A stretch of DNA of 9,475 nt, from the NCBI GenBank assembly GCA_023475455.1, contig JAMCVR010000094.1:1-9475 (forward strand). Direction: 5' to 3'. The translations under genes and the position numbers were made by a program. Of this stretch, positions 9,310 to 9,475 are shown in pieces. The first letter of the stretch is position 1. Each line of letters opens with the position of its first letter. The notes beneath the pieces are model-generated. The model saw only the letters and a list, made by a program, of their open reading frames with translations, was not told the DNA's origin and made no database searches. Origin of the DNA: Thermoplasmatota archaeon. Its GTDB lineage: Bacteria > Pseudomonadota > Gammaproteobacteria > Burkholderiales > Thiobacillaceae.

Positions 9310-9475
9310 CTTCAGCGCATCGTCGGTCTGCTCCAGCTTGGTCTGCAAGCCAAGCTGGAACGGCCCGGCCTCCATCATCGGCATGAAATAGCTGTAGGCG
9401 CTGTAGGCGTAGCCGCGCTTGTCGCGCACCTCGCGCATCAGCCGCGAATCGAAGCCGCCGCCGCCCAGCACATAG
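9310..9475 (-). repeat. second copy of the M16 internal segment, running off the window end
   Basis: Near-identical to 8718-8883 and cut by the window edge. On the minus strand it encodes LGGGGFDSRLMREVRDKRGY...TDDALK, but at the junction the frame does not continue into the real M16 frame (592 is not a multiple of 3). The 430-residue open frame running through it is therefore a chimera. It may be the start of a 592-bp tandem duplication or an assembly join error. Confidence 0.9.

Noticed and set aside
7980..9386. 468-codon open frame on the plus strand
   Set aside because: Antisense to rsmD and the M16 gene, with no recognisable motif; a shadow of the real minus-strand genes.
8179..9471. 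430-codon minus-strand frame beginning with M16-like residues
   Set aside because: Only the first 50 or so residues are M16 sequence; after the 9309/9310 junction the frame is shifted and runs through M16 and rsmD in a wrong frame. It is a product of the repeat junction, not a gene.

Overview
The window looks like chromosomal housekeeping DNA from a GC-rich betaproteobacterium. A Thiobacillus- or Nitrosomonadales-like lineage is the best guess, based on remembered gene neighbourhoods and protein style rather than any database search. All protein calls come from motifs read in the translations. I see no phage, transposase, CRISPR, toxin-antitoxin or defence cassette, and no tRNA or rRNA.

Left block (1-3149, minus strand): an overlapping operon read right to left, TPR lipoprotein -> lolB -> ispE. 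TPR/lolB overlap in TGATG and lolB/ispE in ATGA. IspE runs off the left edge and carries a 54-bp in-frame insertion made of three consecutive small hairpins, flanked by CCCA/CCCA. Middle block: a 273-bp divergent promoter region (3150-3422), then mutM (DNA glycosylase) and a 654-residue dynamin-like GTPase on the plus strand. Right block (7106-9475, minus strand): a second operon read right to left, M16 peptidase-like protein -> rsmD -> coaD -> 2x[4Fe-4S] ferredoxin. It converges on the dynamin gene.

Two sequence duplications dominate the right half. (1) A perfect 831-bp direct tandem duplication (5659-6489 and 6490-7320) covers the convergent 3' ends of the dynamin and ferredoxin genes. Because it spans both 3' ends, one full copy of each gene survives, and a headless fragment of each lies between them. 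(2) The last 166 bases (9310-9475) repeat 8718-8883 with one mismatch, as if a 592-bp tandem duplication were cut by the window end. This one breaks the M16 gene out of frame. Two such events within about 4 kb, one at the very end of the window, make an assembly artefact a serious alternative to real duplication.

Functionally the genes cover outer-membrane lipoprotein insertion (LolB), isoprenoid precursor synthesis (IspE), DNA repair (MutM), membrane remodelling (dynamin-like), ribosome modification (RsmD), CoA synthesis (CoaD) and electron transfer (ferredoxin). They are neighbours by conserved order, not one pathway. I find no convincing new multi-gene system. The items most worth checking are the ispE insertion and the tandem duplication.
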